Shown: positions 43,080 to 52,567, counted from the first letter of the stretch. The stretch is 64,000 nucleotides of DNA from Jannaschia formosa (GCF_003340555.1 NZ_QPLJ01000004.1:124001-188000); one strand, 5' to 3'. Translations and numbers: made by a program. Notes: generated from the sequence alone by a model not told the origin.

Positions 43080-44731
43080 TGGAAAGCCTTGCCGCCGACC
43101 TGCGCACCATGGCCCGCACACCCCTGACCGAGGCCCATGTCGCCCGCATCCGCGAGATCGGGCAGGAGATCGACGCCGCTCCCGGGGAATTCCTTGCTGA
43201 ACTCGGCGCGCCGCAGGAGCGGTTCATCTACGTGCTCGAAGGCGAACTCGAGGCGGTCGATCCCGTCACCGGCGGCCGCTACGGTGACGGCGCGACGTTG
43301 GGGCCGGGCCAGTTCGCTGGCGAGATCAGCTTCCTGACCGGGGCCGCCTCGATGCTGCCGATCCGGGCAGTCAGCGCCTCGCGCCTGCTGGTGGCCGATC
43401 GCGCGCCGATGCTGCGCCTGATGCAGGACGTCCCCGAAATATCCGACATCGTCGTCACGGTCCTCGCCGCGCGCCGCCGCCGCCTGCTGGAGGGCGACCA
43501 GGCTTCGCTCACGCTGATCGGCATGGACCGCGACCGCGACATCCGCATGATCGGCGCCTTCGCCGCCCGCAACCGCATCCCGTTCCGCGCGCTCGACCTC
43601 GACACGGACGAGGCCGGAGAGCTGGCCCGCGCCTGTGACCTCGCCCCGAGGCACCCGGCGGTGGTCTATGGCAGGGACAGGGTCATCGAGAACCCGACGC
43701 CGCGGAAGGTCGCGCAGCTCTACGGGCTCGACCTCACCTTCGACGACGGCGCGATCCATGACGTGCTCATCGTCGGCGGCGGCCCTGCGGGCATCTCCGC
43801 CGCGGTCTATGCCGGGGCCGAGGGGCTCTCGGCGCTGGTCGTCGAGGACGCCACCATCGGCGGGCAGGCGGGCACCTCCAGCCGGATCGAGAACTACATG
43901 GGCTTTCCCACGGGCATCTCCGGCGCGGACCTCTGCTGGCGCGGCGAGGTCCAGGCGATGAAGTTCGGCACCCGCTTCGCCGTACCGCGCCGGGCCACCG
44001 CGCTCGCCCGCCGCCCCGACGGCACCTTCTGCGTCACGCTCGACGACGAAACCGAGACCTGCGCCCGCGCGCTCGTCATCGCCACCGGCGTCCAGTACCG
44101 CCGCCTGCCGCTCGACGGGCTGGAGCGGCTGGAGGGCGCGGGCGTCTACTACGCCGCGACCGAGACCGCGGCGCGGTTCTGCCGCGACTGCGAGGTCGTC
44201 ATCATCGGCGGAGGCAACTCGGCGGGGCAGGCGGCCATGTTCCTGTCGCGCCACGCGAAATGCGTGCACCTTCTGGTCCGGGGCGACAGCCTCGCCGCCT
44301 CCATGTCCTCCTACCTGTCCTCGCGGCTGGAGGCCGATCCGTCCATCCGCATCCGCTACCGGACTGAGGTCGCGGCGCTCCACGGCGACGCCCATCTGGG
44401 GGCGGTCACGCTGAAGGGCGCGGGCGTCGCGCCGGGAGAGGAGCGGGTCGAGACCCGCGGCCTGTTCGTCATGGTCGGCGCCGCGCCCAACACGGGCTGG
44501 CTGGGCGGTGCGGCGGCCTGCGACGGCAAGGGCTTCTTGCTGACCGGCGACGCGGTCGGCAGCGACAGCCCATATGGCACCTCCGCCGAGGGCATTTTCG
44601 CCGTGGGCGACGTGCGCGCCGGATCGGTCAAGCGCGTGGCGAGCGCGGTCGGCGAGGGCTCCGTCGTGATCTCCAAGGTCTGGGAGCACGTGTCCCGCCA
44701 GAAGGAGGAGACGGAACTGGCCGCCGAGTAG
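43079..44731 (+). CDS. cNMP-binding domain fused to thioredoxin-reductase-like flavoprotein, without redox cysteines
   Basis: 550 residues. Residues about 10-140 form a cyclic-nucleotide-binding fold (FLAELGAPQERFIYVLEGEL, GPGQFAGEISFLTGA). Residues about 150-215 resemble a thioredoxin-like spacer. From residue 225 it is a pyridine nucleotide-disulfide oxidoreductase of the TrxB type, with FAD motif VGGGPAGIS (232 onward) and NADPH motif IIGGGNSAGQAA (375 onward). At the place of the CATC redox pair it has YAATET, so disulfide reduction in the TrxB way is not possible. Coupled to ycjF by TGATG. The reaction is unknown. Confidence 0.85.
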   Translation: MESLAADLRTMARTPLTEAHVARIREIGQEIDAAPGEFLAELGAPQERFIYVLEGELEAVDPVTGGRYGDGATLGPGQFAGEISFLTGAASMLPIRAVSASRLLVADRAPMLRLMQDVPEISDIVVTVLAARRRRLLEGDQASLTLIGMDRDRDIRMIGAFAARNRIPFRALDLDTDEAGELARACDLAPRHPAVVYGRDRVIENPTPRKVAQLYGLDLTFDDGAIHDVLIVGGGPAGISAAVYAGAEGLSALVVEDATIGGQAGTSSRIENYMGFPTGISGADLCWRGEVQAMKFGTRFAVPRRATALARRPDGTFCVTLDDETETCARALVIATGVQYRRLPLDGLERLEGAGVYYAATETAARFCRDCEVVIIGGGNSAGQAAMFLSRHAKCVHLLVRGDSLAASMSSYLSSRLEADPSIRIRYRTEVAALHGDAHLGAVTLKGAGVAPGEERVETRGLFVMVGAAPNTGWLGGAAACDGKGFLLTGDAVGSDSPYGTSAEGIFAVGDVRAGSVKRVASAVGEGSVVISKVWEHVSRQKEETELAAE

Positions 44732-44757
44732 GGCGCCCGACGAAGGCACCCGACGCC

Positions 44758-44862
44758 TCAGCGCCGCGCGAAGGCCCTCTCGCGCCGTTTCGGCGGCAGC
44801 AGGGCGGGGAGCAGGACGATCATCGCGGTGCCGATCAGGGCAAGGGCAAGGGGTGTGGTCAT
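44758..44862 (-). CDS. 34-residue single-span membrane microprotein
   Basis: MTTPLALALIGTAMIVLLPA and a basic tail LLPPKRRERAFARR. A clear GGAGG stands seven bases upstream of the ATG at 44862. The first 24 residues form one hydrophobic helix and the last ten are positively charged, so the C-terminus should stay in the cytoplasm. It lies between the cNMP flavoprotein gene and the FAD monooxygenase gene. I do not know a family, but the ribosome site and composition argue it is real. Confidence 0.55.
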   Translation of the reverse strand: MTTPLALALIGTAMIVLLPALLPPKRRERAFARR

Positions 44863-44909
44863 GGCGGGTCCTCCTGCCCCGACACTGACCGCCAATCGTG
44901 AAGGTCAGG

Positions 44910-46142
44910 TTAAGGCGCGGGAGGATATCCGTGATCTGGCCTGGCACCTCCGATCCTCGACGCCGCCGCCGTCCCGCCCTCCGCCAACCCTGCCATAACC
45001 GGCGGCACCATCGTCCCGCGCACCAGCGCGGGCAGGATGCGGCGCGCGGGCCAGGCCCGCGACAGCGGGACCAGCACATGGTCGCGCAGCATCGGCAGCA
45101 CCCGGCTGTCGGACTGGTATTGCGGCGTGAAGGCCCGGCTCATCGCCTGATAGGCCGCGACATGCAGCCGCCGCGCGTTCCACATCCGCGCCCCGGCCTC
45201 CGCGACCGGCCCCGTCCGCAGCGCCAGCCGCAGCGCATGGGCGTCGAGCAGCGCCATGTTCGCCCCCTGTCCCAGCTGCGGCGAGGCCCGGTGCCAGGCA
45301 TCGCCCAGATGCACGATCCCGTCGTCCCAGGGCCGCCGCAGCGTCCCGTGCGAATAGCGCGCCATCGTCATCTGGTCATGCGCGGTCACGCCGCCCAGGA
45401 ACGGCGCCATCGCGGGCCAGAGCGTGCAGGCCTCCGCCTTCCAGGCCTCCAGCGGGCGGGCCAGCCAGGCCGCGTGCCCGCCACGCGGCATCGACCAGAA
45501 GATCGCCGCCATCTCCGGCCCCTCCGGCTCGGGCCGCCCGATCGGCAGCACCCCCAGCATCCGGTCGGCGCGGAGGTAGCACTGGCGCAGCTCGTCCCGC
45601 GGCAGCTCCGTCCCCGCGGGCCAGGGGACGTTGCCCCAGATCGCGCCGAAGGGCAGCGTGCGGGCGCGGAGCGGCGACAGGACCGACCCGGACCCCGCCG
45701 CGTCGACCAGCAGGTCGAAGGGCTCGGTCGGACCGCCGGCGGTCAGAAGCCGCCCGCCCTCCCGCCCGGTCACCGCCGCGCCCAGCCGCAGCTCCGCCCC
45801 CGCGGCCCGTGCCGCCGCCAGCAGGACCCCGTGCAGCGCCGCGCGGTGGACGGCGAGGCCCGTGCGCCCGCGCCCCTCGACGTCGTAGGTCACGTCCAGC
45901 ACCACCCGGCCCGACCGCGCCTCGTGCCCCGACATCCGCGTGATCGCCCGGCCCCGCGGGCGCAGCTCCGCGCCCAGCCCGTCCAGCACCGCCAGCCCTA
46001 CCGGCTGCACCACGAGGCCCGAGCCCACGGCCCGCGGCTCGTCCCAGCGGTCGAAGACCGTCACGCGATGCCCGTCCGCCGCCAGCCCCGCGGCGGCGGC
46101 AAGCCCGCCGATCCCCGCCCCCGCGATCCCGATCCGTGCCAT
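44910..46142 (-). CDS. FAD-dependent monooxygenase (PHBH/UbiH class)
   Basis: 410 residues. The FAD-binding start is IGIAGAGIGGLAAAAGLAAD with VFDRWDEPRAVGSGL; the second flavin motif is DGIVHLGDAWHRASPQLGQG near residue 295, followed by GANMALLDAHALRLAL. The family hydroxylates aromatic rings using NAD(P)H and O2. The PQLGQGANMALLDA form is shared with salicylate- and UbiH-like members. The gene stands alone, divergent from ileS by 174 bases, so its substrate cannot be placed. Confidence 0.9.
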   Translation of the reverse strand: MARIGIAGAGIGGLAAAAGLAADGHRVTVFDRWDEPRAVGSGLVVQPVGLAVLDGLGAELRPRGRAITRMSGHEARSGRVVLDVTYDVEGRGRTGLAVHRAALHGVLLAAARAAGAELRLGAAVTGREGGRLLTAGGPTEPFDLLVDAAGSGSVLSPLRARTLPFGAIWGNVPWPAGTELPRDELRQCYLRADRMLGVLPIGRPEPEGPEMAAIFWSMPRGGHAAWLARPLEAWKAEACTLWPAMAPFLGGVTAHDQMTMARYSHGTLRRPWDDGIVHLGDAWHRASPQLGQGANMALLDAHALRLALRTGPVAEAGARMWNARRLHVAAYQAMSRAFTPQYQSDSRVLPMLRDHVLVPLSRAWPARRILPALVRGTMVPPVMAGLAEGGTAAASRIGGARPDHGYPPAP

Positions 46143-46316
46143 CCGGCCCTCCTTGCCGTCTCCGTCTCTCCCTGCCTATAAGGCGCGCGATGACGGGACG
46201 AACGGTCATATCGACGCGAATTATCCCCCCGGCGCCCTGATCTTCGGGGCGGCCGGGCCAAGGCGCTGCGGGACGCGCGCCGCCTCTCCCCAACCGTATT
46301 CCGAAGGACGCCCGAG

Positions 46317-49304
46317 ATGACCTCCGAGGCCCCCGACTACAAGTCGACCCTGAACCTGCCCAAGACCGACTTCCCGATGCGCGCGGGCCTGCCCAAGCGC
46401 GAGCCGGGCTGGCTGGCCCGCTGGCAGGAGATCGGCGTCTACGACCGCCTGCGCGAGAAGCAGGGCCGCACGCCCTTCACGCTCCATGACGGGCCGCCCT
46501 ACGCCAACGGCAACCTCCATATCGGCCACGCGCTCAACAAGACGCTGAAGGACATGGTCGTGCGCTCGCGCCAGATGATGGGCTTCGACGCGCGCTACGT
46601 GCCCGGCTGGGACTGCCACGGCCTGCCGATCGAGTGGAAGATCGAGGAGAAGTATCGCCAGAAGGGGCAGGACAAGGACGCGGTCGACGTGGTCGAGTTC
46701 CGCCGCGAATGCCGCGACTTCGCCGCCGGCTGGGTCGACGTCCAGCGAGAGGAGTTCAAGCGCCTCGGCGTCACCGGCAACTGGGCCGATCCCTACCTGA
46801 CGATGGCCCATCACGCCGAGGCGGTGATCGCGGCCGAATTCCAGACCTTCCTGATGAACGGGCTGGTCTACCAGGGCTCCAAGCCGGTGATGTGGTCCCC
46901 GGTCGAGAAGACCGCGCTGGCCGAGGCCGAGGTCGAGTATCACGACCGCCAGACCGACGCGATCTGGGTCGCCTTCCCGGTCACCGACGCGCAATCCGAC
47001 CTCTACGACCGCGAGACGGCCTATGCCGAGGAGGAGGAGCTGCAGAGCGCCCGCGCGGCCGAGACCGCTGCCAACCTGTCGCGCCAGAAGCAGCTCGAGG
47101 CGGCGCAGGTCGTGATCTGGACCACCACGCCCTGGACCATCCCCCAGAACCGGGCGATCTGCTTCGGACCCGGCATCGACTACGGCCTCTACGAGGTGAC
47201 GGACACGCCCGGGGAATGCTGGGCGACCAGGGGCGATCTCTACCTCATCGCCGACGCGCTGGCCGAGCAGACGCTGGCCGCCGCGCGGCTGGAACCCGGC
47301 CAGTGGCGTCGCCTGCGCCCCGTCCAGCCCGAGGAACTGGCCTCGGTCAAGTGCGCCCACCCCCTGCGCGGGGCCGAGGGGGCAGGGGGCGAGTGGGACT
47401 ACCCCGTGCCGCTCTTCCCCGGCGACCACGTCACCGACGATGCAGGGACAGGCTTCGTCCACACCGCGCCCAGCCATGGCGACGACGACTACGCCATCGG
47501 CCTGAAGCACGGGCTGCCGATGACCTACAACATCGAGGCCGACGGCTCCTACCGCGCGGACCTGCCGTTCTTCGGCGGCGAGGCGATCCTCAAGCCCGAC
47601 GGCAAGCCCGGCGGCGCCAACAAGGCCGTGATCGACAAGATGGTCGAGACCGGCGCCCTGCTGGCCCGCAAGCGCATCACCATCTCGGACGCCCATAGCT
47701 GGCGGTCGAAGGCGCCCGTCATCCGCCTGAACCGCCCGCAATGGTTCGCCGCCATCGACCGCCCCGTCGGCGACGGCAAGGACGAATACGGCGAGACGGT
47801 GCGCGCCCGCGCCCTGACCTCCATCGACCAGCTCGTGGAATGGACGCCGAAGACCGGCCGCAATCGCCTCCATTCGATGATCGAGAACCGCCCCGACTGG
47901 GTGCTCTCGCGCCAGCGCGCCTGGGGCGTGCCGCTGACCGCCTTCACGAAGCGCGGCGCCAGGGCCAGCGACCCGGACTTCCTGCTGCGCGACGAGGCCG
48001 TCAACAAGCGCATCATCGACGCCTTCGAAGCCGAGGGCGCCGATGCCTGGTATGCCCCCGGCGCCAAGGAACGCTTCCTCGCCCCGGACCACGACCCCGA
48101 GGCTTTCGACAAGGTCGACGACATCCTCGACGTCTGGTTCGACTCGGGCTCGACCCACGCCTTCGTCCTGCGCGACCGCGCGGACGGCACCGAGGACGGC
48201 ATCGCCGACGTCTATCTCGAAGGCACCGACCAGCATCGCGGCTGGTTCCATTCCTCGATGCTGCAGGCCTGCGGCACCAAGGGCCGCGCGCCCTATCGCG
48301 CCGTCGTCACCCACGGCTTCACGCTGGACGAGAAGGGCATGAAGATGTCCAAGTCCATCGGCAACACCATCGCGCCGCAGGACGTGGTCGACCAGTACGG
48401 CGCCGACATCCTGCGGCTCTGGGTGGCACAGGTGGACTACACCGCCGACCACCGCATCGGGCCCGAGATCCTGAAGGGCGTGGCCGACGGCTACCGGCGG
48501 CTGCGCAACACCCTGCGCTTCCTGCTGGGCTCGCTCTCGGACTACCGCCCCGCCGACGAGGCCGATCCGCTGGAGATGCCGGAGCTCGAACGCTGGGTCC
48601 TCCACCGCCTCTCCGAACTCGACGAGCAGGTCCGCGACGCCTATGCCCGCTACGACTTCGCCGAGGTCCACCAGCTCATCTTCCACTTCGCGACCGTCGA
48701 CCTGTCGGCCTTCTACTTCGATATCCGCAAGGACGCGCTCTATTGCGACGGCGATACGACGCGCCGCCGCTCCGCCCGCACGGTCCTGCGCCTCCTGCAC
48801 GAGCGGCTGACGACCTGGCTCGCCCCGATCCTGCCCTTCACCATGGAGGAGGTCTGGCTGGAGGTGCATCCGGGCGACGACTCCTCGGTCCACCTGCAGG
48901 ACTTCCCCGAACCGCGCCCCGACTGGCGCGACGACGCGCTCGCGGCCAAGTGGCAGACCATCCGCCGCACCCGCCGCGCCGTGACCGGCGCCCTGGAAGT
49001 CGCCCGCCGCGACAAGGTGATCGGCAGCTCGCTGGAGGCCGCGCCCCTCGTCCATGTCGATGCCGGGACGGCCGCGATCCTGGCGGAGGCCGCCTTCGAC
49101 GACATCTGCATCGTCTCGGATATCGAGGTCTCGACCGACCCCGCCCCCGAAGGCGCCTTCCGCCCCGAAGGGGACGACAGCGTCGCCGTCGTCTTCCGCC
49201 ACGCCGAGGGCGGCAAGTGCCAGCGCTGCTGGAAGGTGCTGCCCGACGTCGGCCACCACGGCCATGACGGCGTCTGCGGCCGCTGCGACGACGCCCTGTC
49301 CTGA
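46317..49304 (+). CDS. ileS: Isoleucyl-tRNA synthetase
   Basis: 995 residues. Class I signatures are HIGH at 68-71 ([12 protein letters not shown]) and KMSKS at 676-680. The editing domain and C-terminal zinc knuckle ([24 protein letters not shown]) are complete. The enzyme charges tRNA-Ile and edits valine. There is no lspA downstream as in some relatives. Two strong hairpins follow the stop. Confidence 0.98.
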   Translation: MTSEAPDYKSTLNLPKTDFPMRAGLPKREPGWLARWQEIGVYDRLREKQGRTPFTLHDGPPYANGNLHIGHALNKTLKDMVVRSRQMMGFDARYVPGWDCHGLPIEWKIEEKYRQKGQDKDAVDVVEFRRECRDFAAGWVDVQREEFKRLGVTGNWADPYLTMAHHAEAVIAAEFQTFLMNGLVYQGSKPVMWSPVEKTALAEAEVEYHDRQTDAIWVAFPVTDAQSDLYDRETAYAEEEELQSARAAETAANLSRQKQLEAAQVVIWTTTPWTIPQNRAICFGPGIDYGLYEVTDTPGECWATRGDLYLIADALAEQTLAAARLEPGQWRRLRPVQPEELASVKCAHPLRGAEGAGGEWDYPVPLFPGDHVTDDAGTGFVHTAPSHGDDDYAIGLKHGLPMTYNIEADGSYRADLPFFGGEAILKPDGKPGGANKAVIDKMVETGALLARKRITISDAHSWRSKAPVIRLNRPQWFAAIDRPVGDGKDEYGETVRARALTSIDQLVEWTPKTGRNRLHSMIENRPDWVLSRQRAWGVPLTAFTKRGARASDPDFLLRDEAVNKRIIDAFEAEGADAWYAPGAKERFLAPDHDPEAFDKVDDILDVWFDSGSTHAFVLRDRADGTEDGIADVYLEGTDQHRGWFHSSMLQACGTKGRAPYRAVVTHGFTLDEKGMKMSKSIGNTIAPQDVVDQYGADILRLWVAQVDYTADHRIGPEILKGVADGYRRLRNTLRFLLGSLSDYRPADEADPLEMPELERWVLHRLSELDEQVRDAYARYDFAEVHQLIFHFATVDLSAFYFDIRKDALYCDGDTTRRRSARTVLRLLHERLTTWLAPILPFTMEEVWLEVHPGDDSSVHLQDFPEPRPDWRDDALAAKWQTIRRTRRAVTGALEVARRDKVIGSSLEAAPLVHVDAGTAAILAEAAFDDICIVSDIEVSTDPAPEGAFRPEGDDSVAVVFRHAEGGKCQRCWKVLPDVGHHGHDGVCGRCDDALS

Positions 49305-49308
49305 CCGG

Positions 49309-49340
49309 ACCCGACGGCTGGCCCGAGGCGGCCGTCGGGT
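49309..49340 (+). terminator. Hairpin just after ileS
   Basis: ACCCGACGGC, a 12-base loop, GCCGTCGGGT: ten perfect pairs beginning five bases after the ileS stop. There is no U-tract, so intrinsic termination would be weak; it may act with the second hairpin or stabilise the 3' end. Confidence 0.6.
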
Positions 49341-49357
49341 TCCTCGCGGCACACCTG

Positions 49358-49381
49358 ACCCGGCGGGAAGACCCGCCGGGT
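49358..49381 (+). terminator. Second hairpin after ileS
   Basis: ACCCGGCGGG, loop AAGA, CCCGCCGGGT: ten perfect pairs with a tetraloop, followed by TTG. Together with the hairpin 18 bases upstream it forms a tandem structure at the end of the ileS message. Confidence 0.6.
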
Positions 49382-49883
49382 TGAACCACATGTCCATGAG
49401 CGCCCAACGGATGGCGGTCATGGCCCTCGCCGCGCCGGGTCACCCGGAGCAGACGGACCGGGGCGCCGTCGCCGATCCGCCCCTGCCGGCGGCGCTGCCA
49501 GCCGGGGACGACGCTTGCGTCCCCGTCGCCGCCCCGGCCTGCCAGAGCAGCGTCTGATCTGCTACCGCCTCAGGACGGCTCCCCTCCGCCGCCGCCTGCG
49601 CCCGACCTCGCCGCCGCCCACACTCTCGCGCCCCGCTCCGGGCCGAGTTCCCGCGCGCCCTCCGTCTCCCGACCGAAAGACACGCCGCGTGGAGCGCAGC
49701 GGACGCCCCGATCCCGCCCTCTCGCCCGCCCCCCATCGGCAACCTTCCGCCGACCCCCCAAACCGTGACCGGCGCAGCGCAGAACCCTCGGACTTGCAAC
49801 GCTTAACGGCTGACAGCCCCGTTCGACCCGAATAAGGATGAGGCGCCGCCTGCACGGCGCCGCTCCGCAGAGGAAACGGGCCC
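49382..49883. other. Intergenic region before the ethylene-receptor-like kinase
   Basis: About 500 bases without a gene I can support. A frame of about 50 codons (MSAQRMAVMALAAPGHPEQT, ending at 49557) has no ribosome site and no family pattern. The last 80 bases should hold the promoter and leader of the kinase gene. Confidence 0.4.
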
Positions 49884-51053
49884 ATGAATCACATGGATTT
49901 CTCGCAATACATGCCCCACGGCATGTGCCTCCTCTGGGAGCCGTGGCTGGTCGGCCTCTGGGTGCTGTCGGACACGCTCATCTCGCTCAGCTACTTCGCG
50001 ATCCCCTTCGCGATTCTCCGGGTGCTTCGCGCCCGGCCCGACATCCGCTTCCGCGGGCTGATGGCGCTCTTCGCCTCGTTCATCATGCTCTGCGGCCTGA
50101 CCCATGTGCTGTCGATCGTGACGCTCTGGTTCCCGATCTACCCGCCGATGGGCTGGGTGAAGCTCGCGACGGGGCTCGTATCGATGACCACGGCCATCGT
50201 GCTCTTCCGCCTCGTCCCGGTCCTCCGCACGATCCCCAGCCCGGCCCAGCTCCAGGCGGCGAACGACGAGCTGCGCGCCGCCATCGGCCAGCGCGACGCG
50301 ACGCTCGACGACCTCCGCCGCCTCCAGGCGGAGCTCGAGGCCCGCGTCGAGGCGCGCACGGCCGAACTGGCCGAGGCCAACGACCGCACCGAGATCGCCA
50401 TGCGCGAGGCCGTCCACCGCAGCGTCAACCTGCTCGCCGTCGTCAACGCCCTCGCCCGGCAGAGCGCGCGCGGCGTGACCGAGCTCGCCGCCTTCATCAC
50501 GGCCTTCACCGGCCGGATCGACGCGCTGGCCCGGGCCACGACGGCGGTGATGCGCGACGGCTCCGAGACCGGCGCTTGGGTCGAGACGGTGGCCCGCGAC
50601 CAGCTCGAGCCGCTGCTGATGACCTTCGGGTCGCGTCTCGCCATCTCCGGCCCGCCGGTCCGGACCGGCACGAGCGCCGCCCAGCACCTGGCGCTCGCCT
50701 TCCACGAACTCGGAACCAACGCGCAGAAATACGGCGCGCTGTCGAGCGAGACGGGGCAGGTGCAGCTCAGCTGGGAGGTCGAGCGGACCGAGGGAGGCGA
50801 GGACATGTTCCGCGTGACCTGGCGCGAGACGACCAGCGCCCCCCCGCCCCGGGGCAGCCTCGGCGCCGGAACGGGCTTCGGCGCGCGTCTCCTTACCAGC
50901 GTCGTGCCTGCCGCCCTCGGCGGCGCGGCCGATCACCGGATCGAGCCCGAGGGCGTTGTCTGGACCCTGCGCGCCCCGCTCGCCGCCCTCGTCCCGACCG
51001 AGGCCCGGCGGACGCAGCCGCGGCCGGGCGACGCCGCACCGCTGACGGCGTGA
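49884..51053 (+). CDS. Membrane HWE histidine kinase with an ethylene-receptor-like sensor domain
   Basis: 389 residues. Three membrane spans cover residues about 20-110. Key residues of the plant ETR1 ethylene-binding domain are present at one constant offset of +5: Asp30, Tyr37, Ile40, Pro41, Ile67, Cys70 and His74 (segments SDTLISLSYFAIPFAIL and FIMLCGLTHVLS). In ETR1 the Cys and His bind the copper ion that holds ethylene. A coiled coil (AQLQAANDELRAAIGQRDAT, LEARVEARTAELAEANDRTE) leads to an HWE-type kinase: His178 in EAVHRSVNLLAVVNALAR and N-box HELGTNAQKYGALS at 274-287. No receiver domain is attached. The following DUF3253 gene overlaps by four bases. Confidence 0.85.
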   Translation: MNHMDFSQYMPHGMCLLWEPWLVGLWVLSDTLISLSYFAIPFAILRVLRARPDIRFRGLMALFASFIMLCGLTHVLSIVTLWFPIYPPMGWVKLATGLVSMTTAIVLFRLVPVLRTIPSPAQLQAANDELRAAIGQRDATLDDLRRLQAELEARVEARTAELAEANDRTEIAMREAVHRSVNLLAVVNALARQSARGVTELAAFITAFTGRIDALARATTAVMRDGSETGAWVETVARDQLEPLLMTFGSRLAISGPPVRTGTSAAQHLALAFHELGTNAQKYGALSSETGQVQLSWEVERTEGGEDMFRVTWRETTSAPPPRGSLGAGTGFGARLLTSVVPAALGGAADHRIEPEGVVWTLRAPLAALVPTEARRTQPRPGDAAPLTA

Positions 51054-51307
51054 CCGCCAGCCCGACGGATGCACGGATCGCCGCCACGATCCTGCGCCTG
51101 ACCGAGGCCCGCACGCCGCGAACCATCTGCCCCTCCGAGGCCGCCCGCGCCCTCTCGGCCGACTGGCGCCCGCTCATGCCACGCATCCGCGCCGTCGCCG
51201 CGACCCTGCCCCAGATCGAGGCGACCCAAGGCGGCGCCCGCGTCGATGCCGAGACAGCGATAGGGCCCATCTGCCTCCGCCGCCTCCGGCCCGGTCGCCC
51301 GGGTTGA
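51050..51307 (+). CDS. DUF3253 small winged-helix-like protein
   Basis: 85 residues from a GTG at 51050 that overlaps the stop of the kinase gene (GTGA). The pattern ILRLTEARTPRTICPSEAAR, ALSADWRPLMPRIRAVAATL and ARVDAETAIGPICLRRL is that of DUF3253, a small family with a predicted helix-turn-helix-like fold. Its role is not known. Overlap with a histidine kinase gene is unusual for this family and raises the chance of a functional link, though overlaps also arise by simple packing. Confidence 0.8.
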   Translation: MTASPTDARIAATILRLTEARTPRTICPSEAARALSADWRPLMPRIRAVAATLPQIEATQGGARVDAETAIGPICLRRLRPGRPG

Positions 51308-51434
51308 CGCGCCGGCGGGCGCCGTCGGCCCGGAAGGACCCCGTCGCTCCTCCCCGGACCTCGCACCCCGACAGCCTCGCCCGACACCGCGGCGCCCCCG
51401 CCTCCCTCATCTCGCCCGAAATACCTCGGGGGGA

Positions 51435-51467
51435 GTCGCCAAAGGCGACGGGGGGCAGAGCCCCCCT
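51435..51467. repeat. Intergenic GC-rich palindromic element
   Basis: Two adjacent hairpins: GTCGCC-AAA-GGCGAC (51435-51449) and a run of G, CAGAG, then a run of C (51450-51467). Preceded by CGCCCGAAATACCTCGGGGG. Elements of this form (GAAATAC, then a GGGG-rich double hairpin) are familiar to me from intergenic regions of Rhodobacteraceae, where they may serve as terminators or dispersed repeats. It lies between the DUF3253 and cobO genes. Confidence 0.5.
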
Positions 51468-51562
51468 CCCACGATTGCCGCACGAACCACCCTCACCGGG
51501 CAGCAGACCGTGCGCGGATCGCGTATGACGGGGATCCGACGCGGATCACCCGTGGATCATAC

Positions 51563-52174
51563 CTAGAATTCCACCCCCGCCTGCGCCTTCACGCCCGACC
51601 GGAACGGGTGCTTGATCAGCTCCATCTCGGTGGCGAGATCGGCCAGTTCCAGCACCTCTTCCTTGGCGTTCCGGCCGGTCAGGACGACATGGGTCATCGC
51701 CGGCCTGTTCGCCTTCAGCCAGGCCACCACCTCGCCCGCATCGAGATAGTCGTAGCGCAGCGCGATATTGATTTCGTCCAGCAATACCATCCGGTTGCGC
51801 TCGTCGAGGATCAGCTCCTTCGCCTTCGCCCAGGCCGCCTGCGCCATCTCCATGTCGCGCGACTTGTCCTGCGTCTCCCAGGTGAATCCCTCGCCCATCG
51901 TGTGGAAGTCGCAAAGATCCGAGAAATGCGCCGCGATCAGGTCCCGCTCGCCCGTGCCCATGCCGCCCTTGATGAACTGCACGACCGCGCAAGGCATGCC
52001 ATGCGCGATGCACCGGAAGATCATCCCGAAGGCACTGGAAGACTTGCCTTTTCCCTTGCCGGTATGGACGATGACGAGGCCGCGCTCCTCGGTCTTCGTC
52101 GCCATGATCTTGTCGCGGGCGGCCTTCTTCTTCGCCATCTTGGCGTTGTGGCGGTCGGTGTCGTCGTCGCTCAT
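51563..52174 (-). CDS. cobO: Cob(I)yrinic acid a,c-diamide adenosyltransferase
   Basis: 203 residues. The P-loop VHTGKGKGKSSSAFG (residues 36-50), VVQFIKGGMGTGERDL, MVLLDEINIALRYDYLD and VVLTGRNAKEEVLELADLAT define the CobO/BtuR family. It attaches the adenosyl group to the cobalt of the corrinoid. The N-terminal 25 residues are very basic (NAKMAKKKAARDKIM), as in other alphaproteobacterial CobO. It is downstream of cobN in direction but separated by a plus-strand lipoprotein gene. Confidence 0.96.
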   Translation of the reverse strand: MSDDDTDRHNAKMAKKKAARDKIMATKTEERGLVIVHTGKGKGKSSSAFGMIFRCIAHGMPCAVVQFIKGGMGTGERDLIAAHFSDLCDFHTMGEGFTWETQDKSRDMEMAQAAWAKAKELILDERNRMVLLDEINIALRYDYLDAGEVVAWLKANRPAMTHVVLTGRNAKEEVLELADLATEMELIKHPFRSGVKAQAGVEF

Positions 52175-52279
52175 GATCCGGTCCCGTTCTGGCTCCGCAG
52201 GACTGTCCGGCGCGGGGGAGCCGAGGTCAAGCGGAGGCCGGTTAACCCTTCGTTAAGCGTGAAGCGCGATGCTGCGCGC

Positions 52280-52567
52280 ATGTGGCGCCTCCTCGCTCTC
52301 CTCCCGCTCTTCGCCTGCGGCATGCCTCACCCGATGGACGGGCTGGTCGAGTCCGGCACCGCGACGGGCAACGGTTACAGCTACCGCGTGAACTGGAATC
52401 GGACCGAGGCGCAGGCGACGCGCACCAACGCCACCTGGCGCCCCGACCTGGCGGAGGTCACGCGCGGCGCGATCCTCGCCACGGAGGAGGTGACGGGCTG
52501 CGCGGTCCTGCCCGGCACGACCGTCGGCGACGTGGCCCTGCTCAGGATGCGGCTCGACTGTCCTTAG
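52280..52567 (+). CDS. Small putative lipoprotein
   Basis: 95 residues with a lipoprotein signal (MWRLLALLPLFAC, lipobox Cys13). The mature part of about 80 residues has VESGTATGNGYSYRVNWNRT, EATRTNATWRPDLAEVTRG-like sequence and two further Cys (TGCAVLPG and LDCP at the end), which could form a disulfide in the periplasm. I do not recognise the family. It is transcribed opposite to the cobalamin genes on both sides. Confidence 0.65.
   Translation: MWRLLALLPLFACGMPHPMDGLVESGTATGNGYSYRVNWNRTEAQATRTNATWRPDLAEVTRGAILATEEVTGCAVLPGTTVGDVALLRMRLDCP

Noticed and set aside
49390-49557. Possible 50-codon gene after ileS
   Set aside because: No ribosome site, no family pattern and it begins inside the region of terminator hairpins.
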